NCBI RefSeq assembly: GCF_016863275.1
Contig: NZ_BOOO01000044.1
Coordinates: 1 to 64,000 of the forward strand
DNA: 64,000 bases
Source: Planotetraspora mira
GTDB taxonomy: Bacteria > Actinomycetota > Actinomycetes > Streptosporangiales > Streptosporangiaceae
Direction: 5' to 3'
Every line of letters begins with the position of its first letter. Position 1 is the stretch's first letter. Below, in pieces: positions 1 to 9,098 of this stretch. The position numbers and the translations under genes were made by a program. The notes beneath the pieces were generated by a model. The model saw only the letters and a program-made list of their open reading frames with translations, was not told the DNA's origin and ran no database searches.

Positions 1-1512
1 GACCGGGTTGTCACCCGTGATCATGACGGTGCGGATGCCCATCCGGCGCATCTCCTCGAACCGCTCGCGCAGGCCGGGCTTCACGACGTCCTTGAGGTGG
101 ATGACGCCCAGCACGCGCGTCTGCTCCGCCACGACCAGGGGAGTGCCGCCGGATGCGGACACGCCTTCGACTATTTCGTCGAGCTCCGGTGGCACCGACC
201 CGCCGTGTTCTCGCACCCACGAGGAGACGGAGGCGGCCGCGCCCTTGCGCAGGCTGCGCGAGGAGAGATCGACTCCCGACATCCGGGTGACGGCGGAGAA
301 GGGCACCCACACCCCGTCCGCCTCGGCGCCCGCGGCGGGGCCGACGCGACGGCGGGCCAGATCCAGGATGGACCGTCCCTCTGGTGTCCTGTCGGCGAGG
401 CTGGACAACAGGGCGGCGTGCGCGAGATCGGCCTCCCCGGTCTCACCGACCGGGATGAAGGCGTCCGCCTGCCGGTTGCCGAATGTGATGGTGCCGGTCT
501 TGTCCAGCAGCAGCGTGTGCACGTCGCCCGCGGCCTCGACGGCCCGGCCCGACATCGCGAGCACGTTCCGCTGGACCATCCGGTCCATGCCGGCGATGCC
601 GATCGCGGACAGGAGTGCGCCGATCGTGGTCGGGATCAGGCACACCAGCAGCGAGACCAGCACGACGCCGGCGACGCCCTCGCCGGTGATGGCAAGGGTG
701 TCGGGGGCGGCGGCCATCACGCCCTTGGAGAAGATCGCCATTGGCTGGAGCGTGACGGTGGCCATCAGGAAGATGATGGTCAGCGCGACCAGGAGCAGGT
801 TGAGAGCGAGTTCGTTCGGGGTCTTCTGCCGCTTGGCGCCCTCCACGAGAGTGATCATCCGATCGAGGAAGCTCTCGCCCGGGTCCTGGGCGATCCGCAC
901 CACGATCCGGTCGGACAGGACGCGGGTACCGCCCGTCACCGCACAACGATCGCCGCCGGACTCCCGGATGACCGGGGCGGACTCGCCGGTGATCGCGGAC
1001 TCGTCGACGCTGGCCACCCCGTCGACCACGTCGCCGTCCCCCGGGATCAATTGACCGGCGTCGACGACCACGACGTCGCCACGTCGCAGGAGCCCGGCGG
1101 GGATCTCCTCAGCGCGGATCGCGGACGACGGGACATCCTCGGCCCATCCCACGACGCGCCGGGCGACGGTCTGCTGCCTGGTGAGGCGCAGCGTGGCCGC
1201 CTGAGCGCGGCCCCTGCTCTCGGCCACCGCCTCGGCCAGGTTGGCGAAGATCACGGTGAGCCAGAGCCAGACGGTGATCAGCCAGCCGAAGAGCGACGGA
1301 TTGAGGATGGTGAACACCGTGGTCAGCAGCGCGCCGACCTCGGTGACGAACATGACGGGGTTGCGCCAGAGGACTCTCGGGTCGAGCTTGCGCAGTGCCT
1401 CCGGCAGTGCCTTCCAGAGTTGGCGTGGATCGAGCAGTCCGGCGGCCACCCTGTGGCCAGGCCGGGGCTCCTCAACGTGGGTATCCGGTGCGACCGGCGC
1501 TTCGACGGCCAT
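1..1512 (-). CDS. kdpB: K+-transporting ATPase subunit B (partial)
   Basis: Catalytic P-type ATPase subunit of the high-affinity Kdp potassium pump in the cytoplasmic membrane. The frame is open from ATG 1512 to the window edge, about 504 residues of an expected 680-700, so the C-terminus is missing. Visible are the actuator loop ITGES near residue 173, the phosphorylation motif DKTGTITFGN near residue 337, and TGDNP at the edge. The N-terminus has the usual short segment before LDPRVLWRNPVMF. An AGAGG box precedes the ATG, which overlaps the kdpF stop (TGATG), so the two are translationally coupled. Normally kdpA lies between F and B; here it does not. Identity is certain from the motifs; the rest of the operon lies outside the window. 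Confidence 0.96.
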   Translation of the reverse strand, partial: MAVEAPVAPDTHVEEPRPGHRVAAGLLDPRQLWKALPEALRKLDPRVLWRNPVMFVTEVGALLTTVFTILNPSLFGWLITVWLWLTVIFANLAEAVAESRGRAQAATLRLTRQQTVARRVVGWAEDVPSSAIRAEEIPAGLLRRGDVVVVDAGQLIPGDGDVVDGVASVDESAITGESAPVIRESGGDRCAVTGGTRVLSDRIVVRIAQDPGESFLDRMITLVEGAKRQKTPNELALNLLLVALTIIFLMATVTLQPMAIFSKGVMAAAPDTLAITGEGVAGVVLVSLLVCLIPTTIGALLSAIGIAGMDRMVQRNVLAMSGRAVEAAGDVHTLLLDKTGTITFGNRQADAFIPVGETGEADLAHAALLSSLADRTPEGRSILDLARRRVGPAAGAEADGVWVPFSAVTRMSGVDLSSRSLRKGAAASVSSWVREHGGSVPPELDEIVEGVSASGGTPLVVAEQTRVLGVIHLKDVVKPGLRERFEEMRRMGIRTVMITGDNPV

Positions 1513-1601
1513 CAGAACCTCTCAGAGGAGCGGATCGCGAGAAGGAGATACACAAGCAGAGCGACCGAAACGATTAGGCCGATAAGGTTTTCAACAGTCA
1601 C
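1512..1601 (-). CDS. kdpF: KdpF small membrane subunit
   Basis: A 29-codon gene starting GTG at 1601 and ending in the TGA that shares its A with the kdpB ATG. The peptide is one hydrophobic helix (LIGLIVSVALLVYLLLAIR) followed by SSERF. Length and the YLLLAIRxxERF ending match KdpF, which stabilises the Kdp complex in the membrane. A TGA lies in frame two codons upstream of the GTG, so the start cannot be much earlier. No clear Shine-Dalgarno box precedes the GTG. A seven-codon frame (ATG at about 1613) preceded by GGAG overlaps the kdpF start and could couple translation, but this is speculative. Confidence 0.82.
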   Translation of the reverse strand: MTVENLIGLIVSVALLVYLLLAIRSSERF

Positions 1602-1931
1602 CGGGGGTCACCATAAATTCCACTCCAAGGGTGCCTGTAGAACGTAGAACCTCCTATAACGGCCCCCGCAAGCCGCTTAACGCGTTCACGATGAAATCCC
1701 TGCGTGACGTTGACGCGGATGAGGTCACCTCGACCGCCAGGCCCAGCGCTTCGTCGACGAGTGGAGAACGGTCGGGCAACCGGCGGCTCCGGCTCCCGCG
1801 ATGACAAAGCTCGACTAATCTTTCGCGTATTTGATCATGAAGTGCGCGGGCGGCACCGCGTCCCCGGGTATGGCACCGGTCATGTCGAAGTGCCCGCCAC
1901 CACATGACTGCAGAGGCAGGTGAGAAACCGA
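1602..1931. other. Intergenic region, probable kdp promoter
   Basis: About 330 bases between divergent kdpF and the small secreted gene. On the minus strand there are a weak TTAAGC-16-TATAGG promoter-like pair and a direct repeat of TTCTAC just upstream of kdpF. No convincing coding frame is visible, although several antisense frames stay open because of GC content. Confidence 0.4.
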
Positions 1932-2294
1932 ATGAGTCGTCACTTTGCGGAGGATCCGCCTGCCGGCGCGGTCATCACCACACGGCGGCCGGCGCTGGCC
2001 CTGCTGCTGGTCGTGATATCGGGGGTCACGGCGTCGCCCCATGCGAGCGCGAGCGCGGTAACGCCCCGCGTGGGCACGACGGCCACCTCCATCGACGACC
2101 GTGGGCCTGTGCGCAACGGCAACGGCGTCAGGAACAAGAATTATTCGGCGGTGAGAAGCCCGACCATCATGCGCGGCCAGCAGAACGTGTCGATCAGCAT
2201 CAGCGGGAGAACCAACACGCAGTCCGCCCTGTGCAAGAGGGGGCGCCACGCGTGCAACATCTCTCAGAGAATCCGGACGTCGCACGGACGGTGA
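1932..2294 (+). CDS. Small secreted protein, function unknown
   Basis: Predicted 120-residue protein from ATG 1932, with AGGTGAG 8 bases upstream; a GTG at 1920 would add four residues. The N-terminus has a twin-arginine-free positive stretch (TTRR), a hydrophobic core PALALLLVVISGV and a likely signal peptidase site near ASA. The mature part is short, basic and polar (NGNGVRNKNYSAV...QQNVSISISGRTN) with two cysteines (LCKRGRHAC) that could form one disulfide. I do not recognise a family. The gene lies alone between kdpF and a kdpC relic. Signal peptide and SD support a real gene; the role is unknown. Confidence 0.5.
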   Translation: MSRHFAEDPPAGAVITTRRPALALLLVVISGVTASPHASASAVTPRVGTTATSIDDRGPVRNGNGVRNKNYSAVRSPTIMRGQQNVSISISGRTNTQSALCKRGRHACNISQRIRTSHGR

Positions 2295-2342
2295 TCGGCG
2301 TCTGGGGCTCGAACCGCGGAGAGCGCCCACCCGCCGACCCAC

Positions 2343-2456
2343 GCCGAGGACGCGGCCGTCCTCGTCGGCCGTGATCGCCTTCGCTGCCACGTCTTCGGGG
2401 ATGCCGCGTGCTCTGGCGATGCGTGGGGCCTGCAGTCGTGCGTGCGCGGGGGAGAT
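2343..2456 (-). pseudogene. kdpC 3' fragment (relic)
   Basis: On the minus strand, 38 consecutive codons read ISPAHARLQAPRIARARG and continue to EDGRVLG. This lines up without gaps with the conserved C-terminal part of KdpC (ISPA...LQ..R.A...G..E...DGR.LG). The frame continues on both sides but the similarity stops, and the usual FLGEPRVNVLxLN ending is absent. No start or full-length KdpC is present. It sits upstream of kdpF on the same strand, which is not where kdpC belongs, so it looks like the remains of an older or rearranged kdp operon. The assignment rests on recalled family sequence and has not been searched. Confidence 0.6.
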
Positions 2457-2578
2457 CGCCGTAGTAATGGCGTAAAGATCACCCCTTTCGTGCGATCTCC
2501 GTCGTACGGTCGATGCGCCGCTTCGTTACGCCCGCGCCACTGCGACCGGTCCTAGCCCTGCGGCGGAAGGGTCCCCCC

Positions 2579-3472
2579 ATGGGCAGCTATATTCCGCTCG
2601 CGATCGTCGCGGTCCTCGTGGCTTGGCTCGTCACCGGTGTTCGGGTCGTCAACCAGGTCGAGCGCGGCATCGTCTTCCGCTTCGGCAAGACGTTGCCGAA
2701 GGTGCGGCAGCCGGGGCTCACGCTCCTCGTCCCGCTGATCGACCAGATGAAGAAGATCAATGTTCAGATCGTCACGATGCCGGTGCCCACGCAGGAGGGC
2801 ATCACCCGTGACAACGTCTCGGTCAGGGTCGACGCCGTCGTCTACTTCCGCGTGGAGGACCCGATCAAAGCGGCCATCGAGGTTCAGAACTACCTGTTCG
2901 CCGTGGAGCAGGTGGCCCAGACGTCCCTGCGTTCCATCATCGGCAAGAGCGAGTTGGATGACCTTCTGTCCAACCGCGAGGAACTGCACAGGGGCCTGGA
3001 GTTGATGATCGACAGCCCTGCGCTCGGCTGGGGCATCCACATCGACCGGGTGGAGATCAAGGACGTCCAGCTCCCCGAGGCCATGAAGCGGTCCATGTCG
3101 CGCCAGGCCGAGGCCGAACGCGAACGGCGGGCCCGGGTGATCACTGCCGACGGCGAGTTCCAGGCGGCCCGGAAGCTCGCCGACGCCTCCGCCATCATGT
3201 CCGAGACCCCCGGGGCCCTCCAACTGCGGCTCCTGCAGACCGTGGTCGAGGTCGCGGCGGAGAAGAACTCCACCCTGGTCATGCCGTTCCCCGTCGAGCT
3301 CCTGCGCTTCTTCGACCGGGCCACGCCTGCATCTACGCCCGCCTCCGCGCCTGCATCTGCGCCCGCCTCCGCGTCTGCCGAGACCGCGGCCGGGACCCCC
3401 ACGCCGGAACCGCCACTGGCCGACGGTCTGCGACAGCTCCTGCGCACTCAGGAGCCGGTGGAACGCGACTGA
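2579..3472 (+). CDS. SPFH/band-7 (stomatin-like) membrane protein
   Basis: A 297-residue protein from ATG 2579, with a GGAAGG box 8 bases upstream; an in-frame ATG at 2513 would add 22 residues without a better RBS. One N-terminal membrane helix (IPLAIVAVLVAWLVTGV) precedes a band-7 domain: VVNQVERGIVFRFGK, GLTLLVPLIDQ, TMPVPTQEGITRDNVSV, VEDP, then a coiled region rich in RQAEAERERRARVI. The C-terminus is a low-complexity Ala/Ser/Pro/Thr tail before the last 25 residues. Slipins scaffold membrane microdomains and often pair with NfeD proteases; no NfeD gene is adjacent. It appears monocistronic. Confidence 0.9.
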   Translation: MGSYIPLAIVAVLVAWLVTGVRVVNQVERGIVFRFGKTLPKVRQPGLTLLVPLIDQMKKINVQIVTMPVPTQEGITRDNVSVRVDAVVYFRVEDPIKAAIEVQNYLFAVEQVAQTSLRSIIGKSELDDLLSNREELHRGLELMIDSPALGWGIHIDRVEIKDVQLPEAMKRSMSRQAEAERERRARVITADGEFQAARKLADASAIMSETPGALQLRLLQTVVEVAAEKNSTLVMPFPVELLRFFDRATPASTPASAPASAPASASAETAAGTPTPEPPLADGLRQLLRTQEPVERD

Positions 3473-3644
3473 TCCATGACCGGACTGACCCAGCTTCGAT
3501 CGATCAGCGAGATTCCGCGCTGGTTGTCATGGCGATGCCGCAGCTCGCGGAGGTGTGGATCACACTCTCGCCTCCGTCCGGCGTACCGGCTCAGTTTCAT
3601 GGCCGACCGGCAGCCGGGCCGCGTCACGGCCACTCTTGTGTTGG

Positions 3645-3664
3645 CACTATATGAGCGTATAGTG
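3645..3664. promoter_or_regulatory. Inverted repeat, probable TetR operator
   Basis: Perfect 7-base arms CACTATA and TATAGTG separated by six bases, 49 bases upstream of the TetR start. The right arm contains TATAGT, a good -10 hexamer, so a repressor here would block the promoter. Autoregulation of the tetR-exporter operon is an inference. Confidence 0.55.
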
Positions 3665-3712
3665 GGCAATCTGGCCGAGTAGCTTGCAACATGTTTGTAT
3701 AAGGAGTGGCGA

Positions 3713-4399
3713 GTGGTGGGAGGCCCGATTGGCGATGCGGCGTTCGAGGACCTGACGGCTCGTGCGCGGATCAGGGACGCCGCGATCCGCCTGTTCGCCG
3801 AGCGAGGCATCGACGGCACGACGGTCCGCGACATTGCCCAGGAGGCAGGCGTGTCACCGGGCCTGCTTCGGCACCACTTCGGGTCCAAGGAGGCGTTGCG
3901 CGAGGTGTGCGACGCCTACGCGCTGGACCGGCTCGTCAAGATCAAGGAGGATCTGCTCTTCGAGGGCAAGGTGGCCAACCCGGGCTTCCTCCCGTCGGTC
4001 CATCCGACGATCGTGCTGCTGTACAAGTACCTCACCCGTGCCCTGCTCGACGGCTCGTCGGGCGCCGCGGCGATGTTCGACGACATGGTGACGCTGAGCG
4101 AGCAGTGGGTCAGCAAGCACGCGCCGGCCGTCACCGAGGACTACCGGGCATACGCGGCGGTGCTCGTCGGCATGCAGTCCGGGCTCCTCGCGATGCACGA
4201 CCACGTGTCCCGCGCGCTGGGCGTCGACATCTTCACCACTGAAGGCCACCTGCGCATGGCCGGCGCGCTGGCCGACTTCTACTCCCACTCGCTGCTCGAT
4301 CCCGAGTTCGTCACGAAAGCCCGCGCGGCGATGGAGCCACTGCGGGCACCCAACCCCCCTAGCGCCACGGGGACCGACCCCGGGGCTGAAGGAGCATGA
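3713..4399 (+). CDS. TetR family regulator
   Basis: A 228-residue repressor-type protein. The longest frame opens at TTG 3695, but AAGGAG at 3701-3706 places the start at GTG 3713. The N-terminal helix-turn-helix is clear ([30 protein letters not shown], then [13 protein letters not shown]), followed by a helical ligand domain of the TetR_C type. Its stop overlaps the following ABC gene, so it is the first gene of a regulator-ATPase-permease operon. It probably controls that exporter through the inverted repeat just upstream. The ligand cannot be inferred. Confidence 0.9.
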   Translation: MVGGPIGDAAFEDLTARARIRDAAIRLFAERGIDGTTVRDIAQEAGVSPGLLRHHFGSKEALREVCDAYALDRLVKIKEDLLFEGKVANPGFLPSVHPTIVLLYKYLTRALLDGSSGAAAMFDDMVTLSEQWVSKHAPAVTEDYRAYAAVLVGMQSGLLAMHDHVSRALGVDIFTTEGHLRMAGALADFYSHSLLDPEFVTKARAAMEPLRAPNPPSATGTDPGAEGA

Positions 4400-4404
4400 G
4401 GACC

Positions 4405-5328
4405 ATGACCGAGGCGATCCACGTAGACGCACTGGTCAAAACATTCGGGCCCACCCGCGCGCTCGACGGGCTCGACCTGTCTGTGCGGACAGGGGAGGTG
4501 CACGGCTTCCTCGGTCCCAACGGCGCGGGGAAGTCCACCACCATCCGGATCCTGCTCGGACTGCTGCGCGCCGACTCCGGCTCCGCCCGGCTGCTCGGCG
4601 GCGACCCGCGGCGCGACGCCACGGAACTGCACCGCCGCCTCGCATACGTGCCCGGCGACGTCACCCTCTGGCCCAACCTGTCCGGCAGCGAGGTCATCGA
4701 CCTGCTCGGCCGGCTGCGCGGCGGCCTCAACACCAAGCGCCGAGACGAGTTGCTGGAGCGCTTCGACCTCGACCCGCGTAAGAAGGGCCGGGCCTACTCG
4801 AAGGGCAACCGGCAGAAGGTCGCCCTCGTCGCCGCTCTCGCCTCGGACGTCGACCTGCTCATTCTCGACGAGCCCACCTCTGGCCTCGACCCCCTCATGG
4901 AAGAGGTCTTCCGCCAGGTGATCCGCGAAGAGCAGCAGCGCGATGGCCGCACCGTCCTGCTGTCCAGCCACATCCTCGCCGAGGTCGAAGCGCTCTGCGA
5001 CCGGATCACCATCATCCGCGACGGGCGGGCGGTCGAGACCGGCACGCTCGCCGACATGCGCCACCTGACCCGCACTTCGATCGTGGTCGGCCTGGCCGGG
5101 CCGGCGACCGGCTTGGACACGCTGCCCGGCGTGCACGACGTACAGATCCACAATGGGACCGTGCGCTTCGACGTCGACACCGCCGCTCTCGACGCGGTGC
5201 TGCGGCAGCTCACCACCGTGGGCATCCTGAGCCTGACCAGCCAGCCGCCGACCCTCGAGGAGCTGTTCCTGCGTCACTACGACCGGACGCAGGCCGACGG
5301 AGAGCACCAGACGAGGGTGGCCCGATGA
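4405..5328 (+). CDS. ABC exporter ATP-binding protein
   Basis: DrrA-like ATPase of about 307 residues. Walker A is GPNGAGKST near residue 40, the signature is degenerate ([17 protein letters not shown]), Walker B is [13 protein letters not shown] and the H-loop is SSHIL. The start is set at ATG 4405 because GAAGGAG is 10 bases upstream; ATG 4396 overlaps the tetR stop but leaves only one base after the SD. It drives the permease encoded next (ATGA overlap at 5325), probably exporting a hydrophobic drug-like compound. YSKGN instead of LSGGQ is usual in this exporter subfamily. Confidence 0.9.
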   Translation: MTEAIHVDALVKTFGPTRALDGLDLSVRTGEVHGFLGPNGAGKSTTIRILLGLLRADSGSARLLGGDPRRDATELHRRLAYVPGDVTLWPNLSGSEVIDLLGRLRGGLNTKRRDELLERFDLDPRKKGRAYSKGNRQKVALVAALASDVDLLILDEPTSGLDPLMEEVFRQVIREEQQRDGRTVLLSSHILAEVEALCDRITIIRDGRAVETGTLADMRHLTRTSIVVGLAGPATGLDTLPGVHDVQIHNGTVRFDVDTAALDAVLRQLTTVGILSLTSQPPTLEELFLRHYDRTQADGEHQTRVAR

Positions 5329-6914
5329 ACTCGCTGACCGGCACGCGCGCCCTGGCGCGGCTGGCGCTGCGGCTCGACCGCGTCCGGCTGACCGTGTGGG
5401 TGCTCGGGCTCGCGGTGATGCCGATGGGGACCGCGGCCAATTACTTGAGCTTGTACCCGACCGAGGCGGACCTGCGCGCGGTGAGCGCCGTCCTCGCCAA
5501 CCCGTCGCTCGTCGCGCTGAGCGGCCCGCTGTTCGGCGTGTCGATCGGTGGGCTCACCGCGTGGAAGATCGGCGTGACCGAGTTCATCCTGGTCGGTCTG
5601 ATGAGTCTGCTCACGGTCGTACGGCACACCCGGACTGAGGAGGAGACCGGCCGGCTGGAGCTCATCGGCGCCACCGTGGTCGGCCGGTATGCGCCGCTCA
5701 CCGCCGCCCTGCTCGTCACCGCACTCGCGAACCTGGCCATCGCGGTGCTGATCACCCTCGGGCTGCTGGCGACCGGGCTGCCGGCCGGCGGATCGCTCGC
5801 GTTGGGCCTCGCCACCGGCCTTGTCGGGATGTTGTTCGCCGCGGTCGCGGCCGCGAGCGCGCAGCTCACCCAGAGCGCCCGGGCGGCCAGCGGCCTGGCC
5901 GGCGCCGTCCTTGGCGGGACGTACCTGCTGCGTGCTGTCGGCGACACCGGGCCGACCTGGCTGAGCTGGCTGTCCCCGACCGGCTGGGCCCTGCACCTGC
6001 GCCCATACGCCGGTGAACGTTGGTGGGTGGCCGGGCTGTTCATCGGGATCGCGGCCGTCTTCGCCATCGTCGCGTACCGGCTCGTGGCGCGCCGGGATGT
6101 GGGCGCCGGCCTGCTGCCGCAGCGGCTCGGGCCCGCCGAGGCCTCCCCGGCGCTGCGCAGCCCCCTCGCGCTGGCCTGGCGGCTGCACCGCGGCCTGCTC
6201 CTGAGCTGGACCATCGGGCTCGCGCTGACCGGGGCCGTCATGGGTGGCGCCGCCGCCGGCATCGGGGACCTGCAGTCGCCGAACCAGCAGCTGACCGACA
6301 TCCTGACCCGGATGGGCGGGAGTAACGGCCTCACCGACGCCTTCCTGGCCGCGATCTTCGGCATCACCGGCATGGTCGCCGCCGCCTACACGGTGCAGGC
6401 GACACTGCGGCTGCGCCAAGAGGAGAGCAGCGGGCGGGTCGAGGCGCTGCTGGCCACGCCGGTCGGCCGGCTCCGCTGGGCGGCGAGCCACCTGGTGTTC
6501 GCGCTCCTGGGTACGGCCTTGCTGCTGGCCGTGGCAGGCGTCGCCGGCGGTCTCGGGTACGGCGTGCAGATCCACGACGTCGGGGGGCAGATCGGACGGC
6601 TGCTCGGCGCCGCGCTGGTGCAACTGCCGGCCACCTGGGTGCTGGCCGGGTTCGGCACCGCCCTGATCGGCCTGGCACCGAGGTTCAGCGCGCTGGCCTG
6701 GGCCGCGCTCATCGTGTCCGTCCTGCTCGTCGAGCTCGGCGCGCTGTTCGGGCTGAGCGAGTGGATCGTCGACGCCACCCCGTTCGCGCACGTGCCGAAG
6801 CTGCCCGGCTCCGCGTTCACCGTGACGCCGATGTTGTGGCTCACCGCCATCGCGCTCGCCCTCGGCGCGGTCGGCCTCGCGGGCCTGCACCGCAGGGACG
6901 TACCGGTGGCGTAA
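5325..6914 (+). CDS. ABC-2 type exporter permease (tetronasin-like)
   Basis: A 529-residue membrane protein with about 12 hydrophobic helices in two similar halves. Each half has a conserved RxEExxGRxELL-like loop ([14 protein letters not shown] at about residue 105; [19 protein letters not shown] at about 365). This two-lobed architecture is typical of exporters of polyketide antibiotics in actinomycetes. It follows the ATPase with an ATGA overlap. A strong hairpin terminator lies a few bases after the stop. Substrate unknown; self-resistance or efflux is plausible. Confidence 0.88.
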   Translation: MNSLTGTRALARLALRLDRVRLTVWVLGLAVMPMGTAANYLSLYPTEADLRAVSAVLANPSLVALSGPLFGVSIGGLTAWKIGVTEFILVGLMSLLTVVRHTRTEEETGRLELIGATVVGRYAPLTAALLVTALANLAIAVLITLGLLATGLPAGGSLALGLATGLVGMLFAAVAAASAQLTQSARAASGLAGAVLGGTYLLRAVGDTGPTWLSWLSPTGWALHLRPYAGERWWVAGLFIGIAAVFAIVAYRLVARRDVGAGLLPQRLGPAEASPALRSPLALAWRLHRGLLLSWTIGLALTGAVMGGAAAGIGDLQSPNQQLTDILTRMGGSNGLTDAFLAAIFGITGMVAAAYTVQATLRLRQEESSGRVEALLATPVGRLRWAASHLVFALLGTALLLAVAGVAGGLGYGVQIHDVGGQIGRLLGAALVQLPATWVLAGFGTALIGLAPRFSALAWAALIVSVLLVELGALFGLSEWIVDATPFAHVPKLPGSAFTVTPMLWLTAIALALGAVGLAGLHRRDVPVA

Positions 6915-6924
6915 GCACACCCGA

Positions 6925-6963
6925 GTCGAGGGCCGCACGGGCTGGACCCGCGCGGCCCTCGAC
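6925..6963. terminator. Hairpin terminator after exporter operon
   Basis: A 12-base perfect stem (GTCGAGGGCCGC with GCGGCCCTCGAC) and a 15-base loop that can itself pair (CGGG/CCCG). It lies between the convergent exporter operon and prfH, so it can serve both strands. There is no U-tract, as is common in high-GC actinobacteria. Confidence 0.8.
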
Positions 6964-6981
6964 CTGTTCATCACCGCATGT

Positions 6982-7626
6982 TCATGGGGAGCGTTTCGTC
7001 GGATCCTGCTTCGACGTTTCCGGTCGCTCGATACGGGTGGGATCGCCACGTACGAGCTCATCGTGGATGCGCCAGCGGGCGGTGGTGACGGCGCGCTCTG
7101 CCTGCTCCTCGCCGTGCTCGATGCGCTGTCGCAGCAGCTGCATGGCGATGCGGCGATTGAGGCTGAACTGCCGCTCGGTGTCGACCACGACGACGATCCC
7201 CGATGGCCGGTGGGTCGCCCGTACCGCCGTGCTGGCCTTGTTTCGATGTTGACCGCCGGGGCCGCCGGTACGGCAGGCCACGATGTCGACGTCTGCTTCC
7301 GCGAACGTCGTGCGCGGGGTGTCGACCTGGCACGGTTGGGCGATGACGTACCAGTTCTTTCGGCCGGTGCCGGCCCGGTAAGGGCTGGGGGCCTGCCAGC
7401 ACAGAGTTCCCGTCCACGAGGCGGCGAACGCCTCGGCGCCGGTTCCTGCGATCTGGATCAGGACCGATCGGTAGGTGCCGGGCCGGTCACCGGGAACGGT
7501 CTCGGCCCGGCGGGTCTCCAGATTCCGCCGGGTGGCGTCGGCTTCCAGGCGACGCAGCAGCCGGGCCAGCGCCCAGGCACACTCCTGCGGGCCACGCCCG
7601 GCCGACAGGAGCAGGTGGACGCTCAT
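6982..7626 (-). CDS. prfH: Peptide chain release factor H
   Basis: A 214-residue protein of the short release-factor class. It carries the peptidyl-tRNA hydrolysis motif in RTGGPGGQHRNKAS but lacks the codon-reading domain of RF1/RF2. The N-terminal half (LLLSAGRGPQECAWALARLL) matches the PrfH subfamily. Its start overlaps the end of rtcB by four bases. Family knowledge: PrfH acts with the RtcB2 ligase to rescue and repair ribosomes cut in the 16S decoding centre. The gene order rtcB then prfH with coupling supports that role here. Confidence 0.92.
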   Translation of the reverse strand: MSVHLLLSAGRGPQECAWALARLLRRLEADATRRNLETRRAETVPGDRPGTYRSVLIQIAGTGAEAFAASWTGTLCWQAPSPYRAGTGRKNWYVIAQPCQVDTPRTTFAEADVDIVACRTGGPGGQHRNKASTAVRATHRPSGIVVVVDTERQFSLNRRIAMQLLRQRIEHGEEQAERAVTTARWRIHDELVRGDPTRIERPETSKQDPTKRSP

Positions 7627-8861
7627 GGCCGGCCTCGCTTGCGGCGCTGGTCCCGGTGGCCCCGTTGGGGCGTGGACCCGAGGTCGGGCGTCTTGTAGGT
7701 GACCAGCGGGACCGTGGTGGCCACGGGCGTGGCCAGGTCATGGTCGACGAGGTCGGCGATGACTTGCTCGATGCGCTTGTAGGCCGTCGGCGCCTCTTCG
7801 AAGAGCAGTTGGCGGTCGCCGCACACCACCACCGACCCCACCGGCGTGCGGCGCAGCTCCTCGACCGTGTGCTTGGCCCGGCCCCGGCGCAGGGCGTCCG
7901 CACGCGACATCTTGCGGCCCGCGCCGTGCGCCACGGAATGGTTGGCGTCCGGCCCGGCGTGGGCGGCCACGAGGTAGGAATGGGTGCCTCGCGTACCGGC
8001 GATGAGCACGTCACGGCCGTCACCCGGCGCCGCCCCCTTGCGGTGCAGGTAGACCCCGTCGCGGATCTCGACCAGGTTGTGGCACTGGTCGACGAGCGGC
8101 TCGGTGGGCTCGATGCCCAGGGCATGGGCGACCCGGGCGGCCATCAGCCGCCGGTTGAGCGATCCCCAGCGTACGGCCTCGTCGTGCATCGCCAGGTAGG
8201 CGCCGGGATCAGGGGCGGGGCCCGCGCCGTGGACCGCGGTGTGCGCCCGCAGGATCCGTTCGCCCAGCCCTCGGGAACCGCTGTGGACGATGAGAACCAG
8301 GTCGCCGGCGGCGAGTCCGAGGCGGCTCGCGTGGCCCGGCTCGAAGACGGTCCCGATCCGCGCCAGTTCGACGAAGTGGTTGCCCCGGCCGACCGTCCCG
8401 AGGCCCTCGAGGTGGCCGGCGGGAATGTCGCCCTTCACAACGGCCCAGGCCGGGTCGTCGGCATCCCGCTCAGGGTCCAGGGCGCGATCGAGGTCGGGGA
8501 ATCGAGCGGCGACCTTCGTGGGTTCGGCGCGCTTGAGCTTGAGGGGGAACACGGCGATGCCGCAACCGATGTCGGAGCCCACCAGGAAGGGATACAACAC
8601 GGTCGACGCCATGGCGGCCCCGATGGGGGCGCCCTTGCCGGGGTGCAGGTCCGGCATCGCGGCGACGTGCGTCATGCCGTCGAGAGCGGCCACCTGGTGA
8701 CACTGCGCGAGGGCATCGGACTCGATCCAGCTTGCGGGGGAGGCGAACACGGTGACGGTGGCCGAACCCATGGCCGGGGCGGACGGCAGCGGTGACTCCG
8801 GCCGGGAGTGTTGCTGAGACAAAGAGCTCTCTTCGCTGAAAAAGGTACGGGCGGACGGCAT
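7623..8861 (-). CDS. rtcB: RNA-splicing ligase RtcB (RtcB2 type)
   Basis: GTP- and Mn-dependent ligase that joins 2',3'-cyclic phosphate or 3'-phosphate RNA ends to 5'-OH ends. Signatures seen: MPDLHPGKGAPIG, SDIGCGIAV (metal-binding Cys), GRGNHFVEL, HSGSRGLG, and AHGAGRKMSR with the guanylated histidine. About 410 residues. The start is uncertain: GTG 8864/ATG 8861 lack an SD; TTG 8822 has GAAGAGAG nearby; ATG 8771 gives the shortest N-terminus. The family core begins at VTVFASP. It is coupled to prfH, identifying the ribosome-repair RtcB2 type rather than an archease-linked RtcB. Confidence 0.93.
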   Translation of the reverse strand: MPSARTFFSEESSLSQQHSRPESPLPSAPAMGSATVTVFASPASWIESDALAQCHQVAALDGMTHVAAMPDLHPGKGAPIGAAMASTVLYPFLVGSDIGCGIAVFPLKLKRAEPTKVAARFPDLDRALDPERDADDPAWAVVKGDIPAGHLEGLGTVGRGNHFVELARIGTVFEPGHASRLGLAAGDLVLIVHSGSRGLGERILRAHTAVHGAGPAPDPGAYLAMHDEAVRWGSLNRRLMAARVAHALGIEPTEPLVDQCHNLVEIRDGVYLHRKGAAPGDGRDVLIAGTRGTHSYLVAAHAGPDANHSVAHGAGRKMSRADALRRGRAKHTVEELRRTPVGSVVVCGDRQLLFEEAPTAYKRIEQVIADLVDHDLATPVATTVPLVTYKTPDLGSTPQRGHRDQRRKRGRP

Positions 8862-8971
8862 CACGGCGCGCGTCGGCGCCGTGGCCTCGGAGTAGCGGGG
8901 TGCTGTCCGTCAGAGCATCATGGACGCCACTTTTCCTGAGCCCACCAGGCGAGGCAACCGGTTTTCGGCCG

Positions 8972-8983
8972 TACAGGCCTGTA
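8972..8983. promoter_or_regulatory. 12-bp palindrome upstream of rtcB
   Basis: TACAGGCCTGTA is a perfect palindrome about 110-150 bases upstream of the possible rtcB starts, in a 230-base stretch without genes. It may be an operator; no promoter hexamers could be assigned around it with confidence. Confidence 0.3.
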
Positions 8984-9098
8984 TGCCGCCATCTGACGAC
9001 GTGCGCGTCCCGCGCGGGGCGGCGGGCGTCGGTCGGCCGCATGAGCGCCGGCGGTCGCCACGCCGGCCCACTCAGGGCGCCGTCGAGTGCGTGCTCGG

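Noticed and set aside
1593-1616. Seven-codon upstream ORF ending in Cys ahead of kdpF
   Set aside because: Too short and unsupported beyond a GGAG box; kept only as a remark under kdpF.
97-1647. Long plus-strand open frame opposite kdpB
   Set aside because: It is antisense to a P-type ATPase with all motifs; stop-free antisense frames are expected at this GC content.
5277-7061. 594-codon minus-strand frame across the exporter genes
   Set aside because: Gln/Arg/Gly-rich translation without domain, antisense to clear ABC genes with coupled starts.
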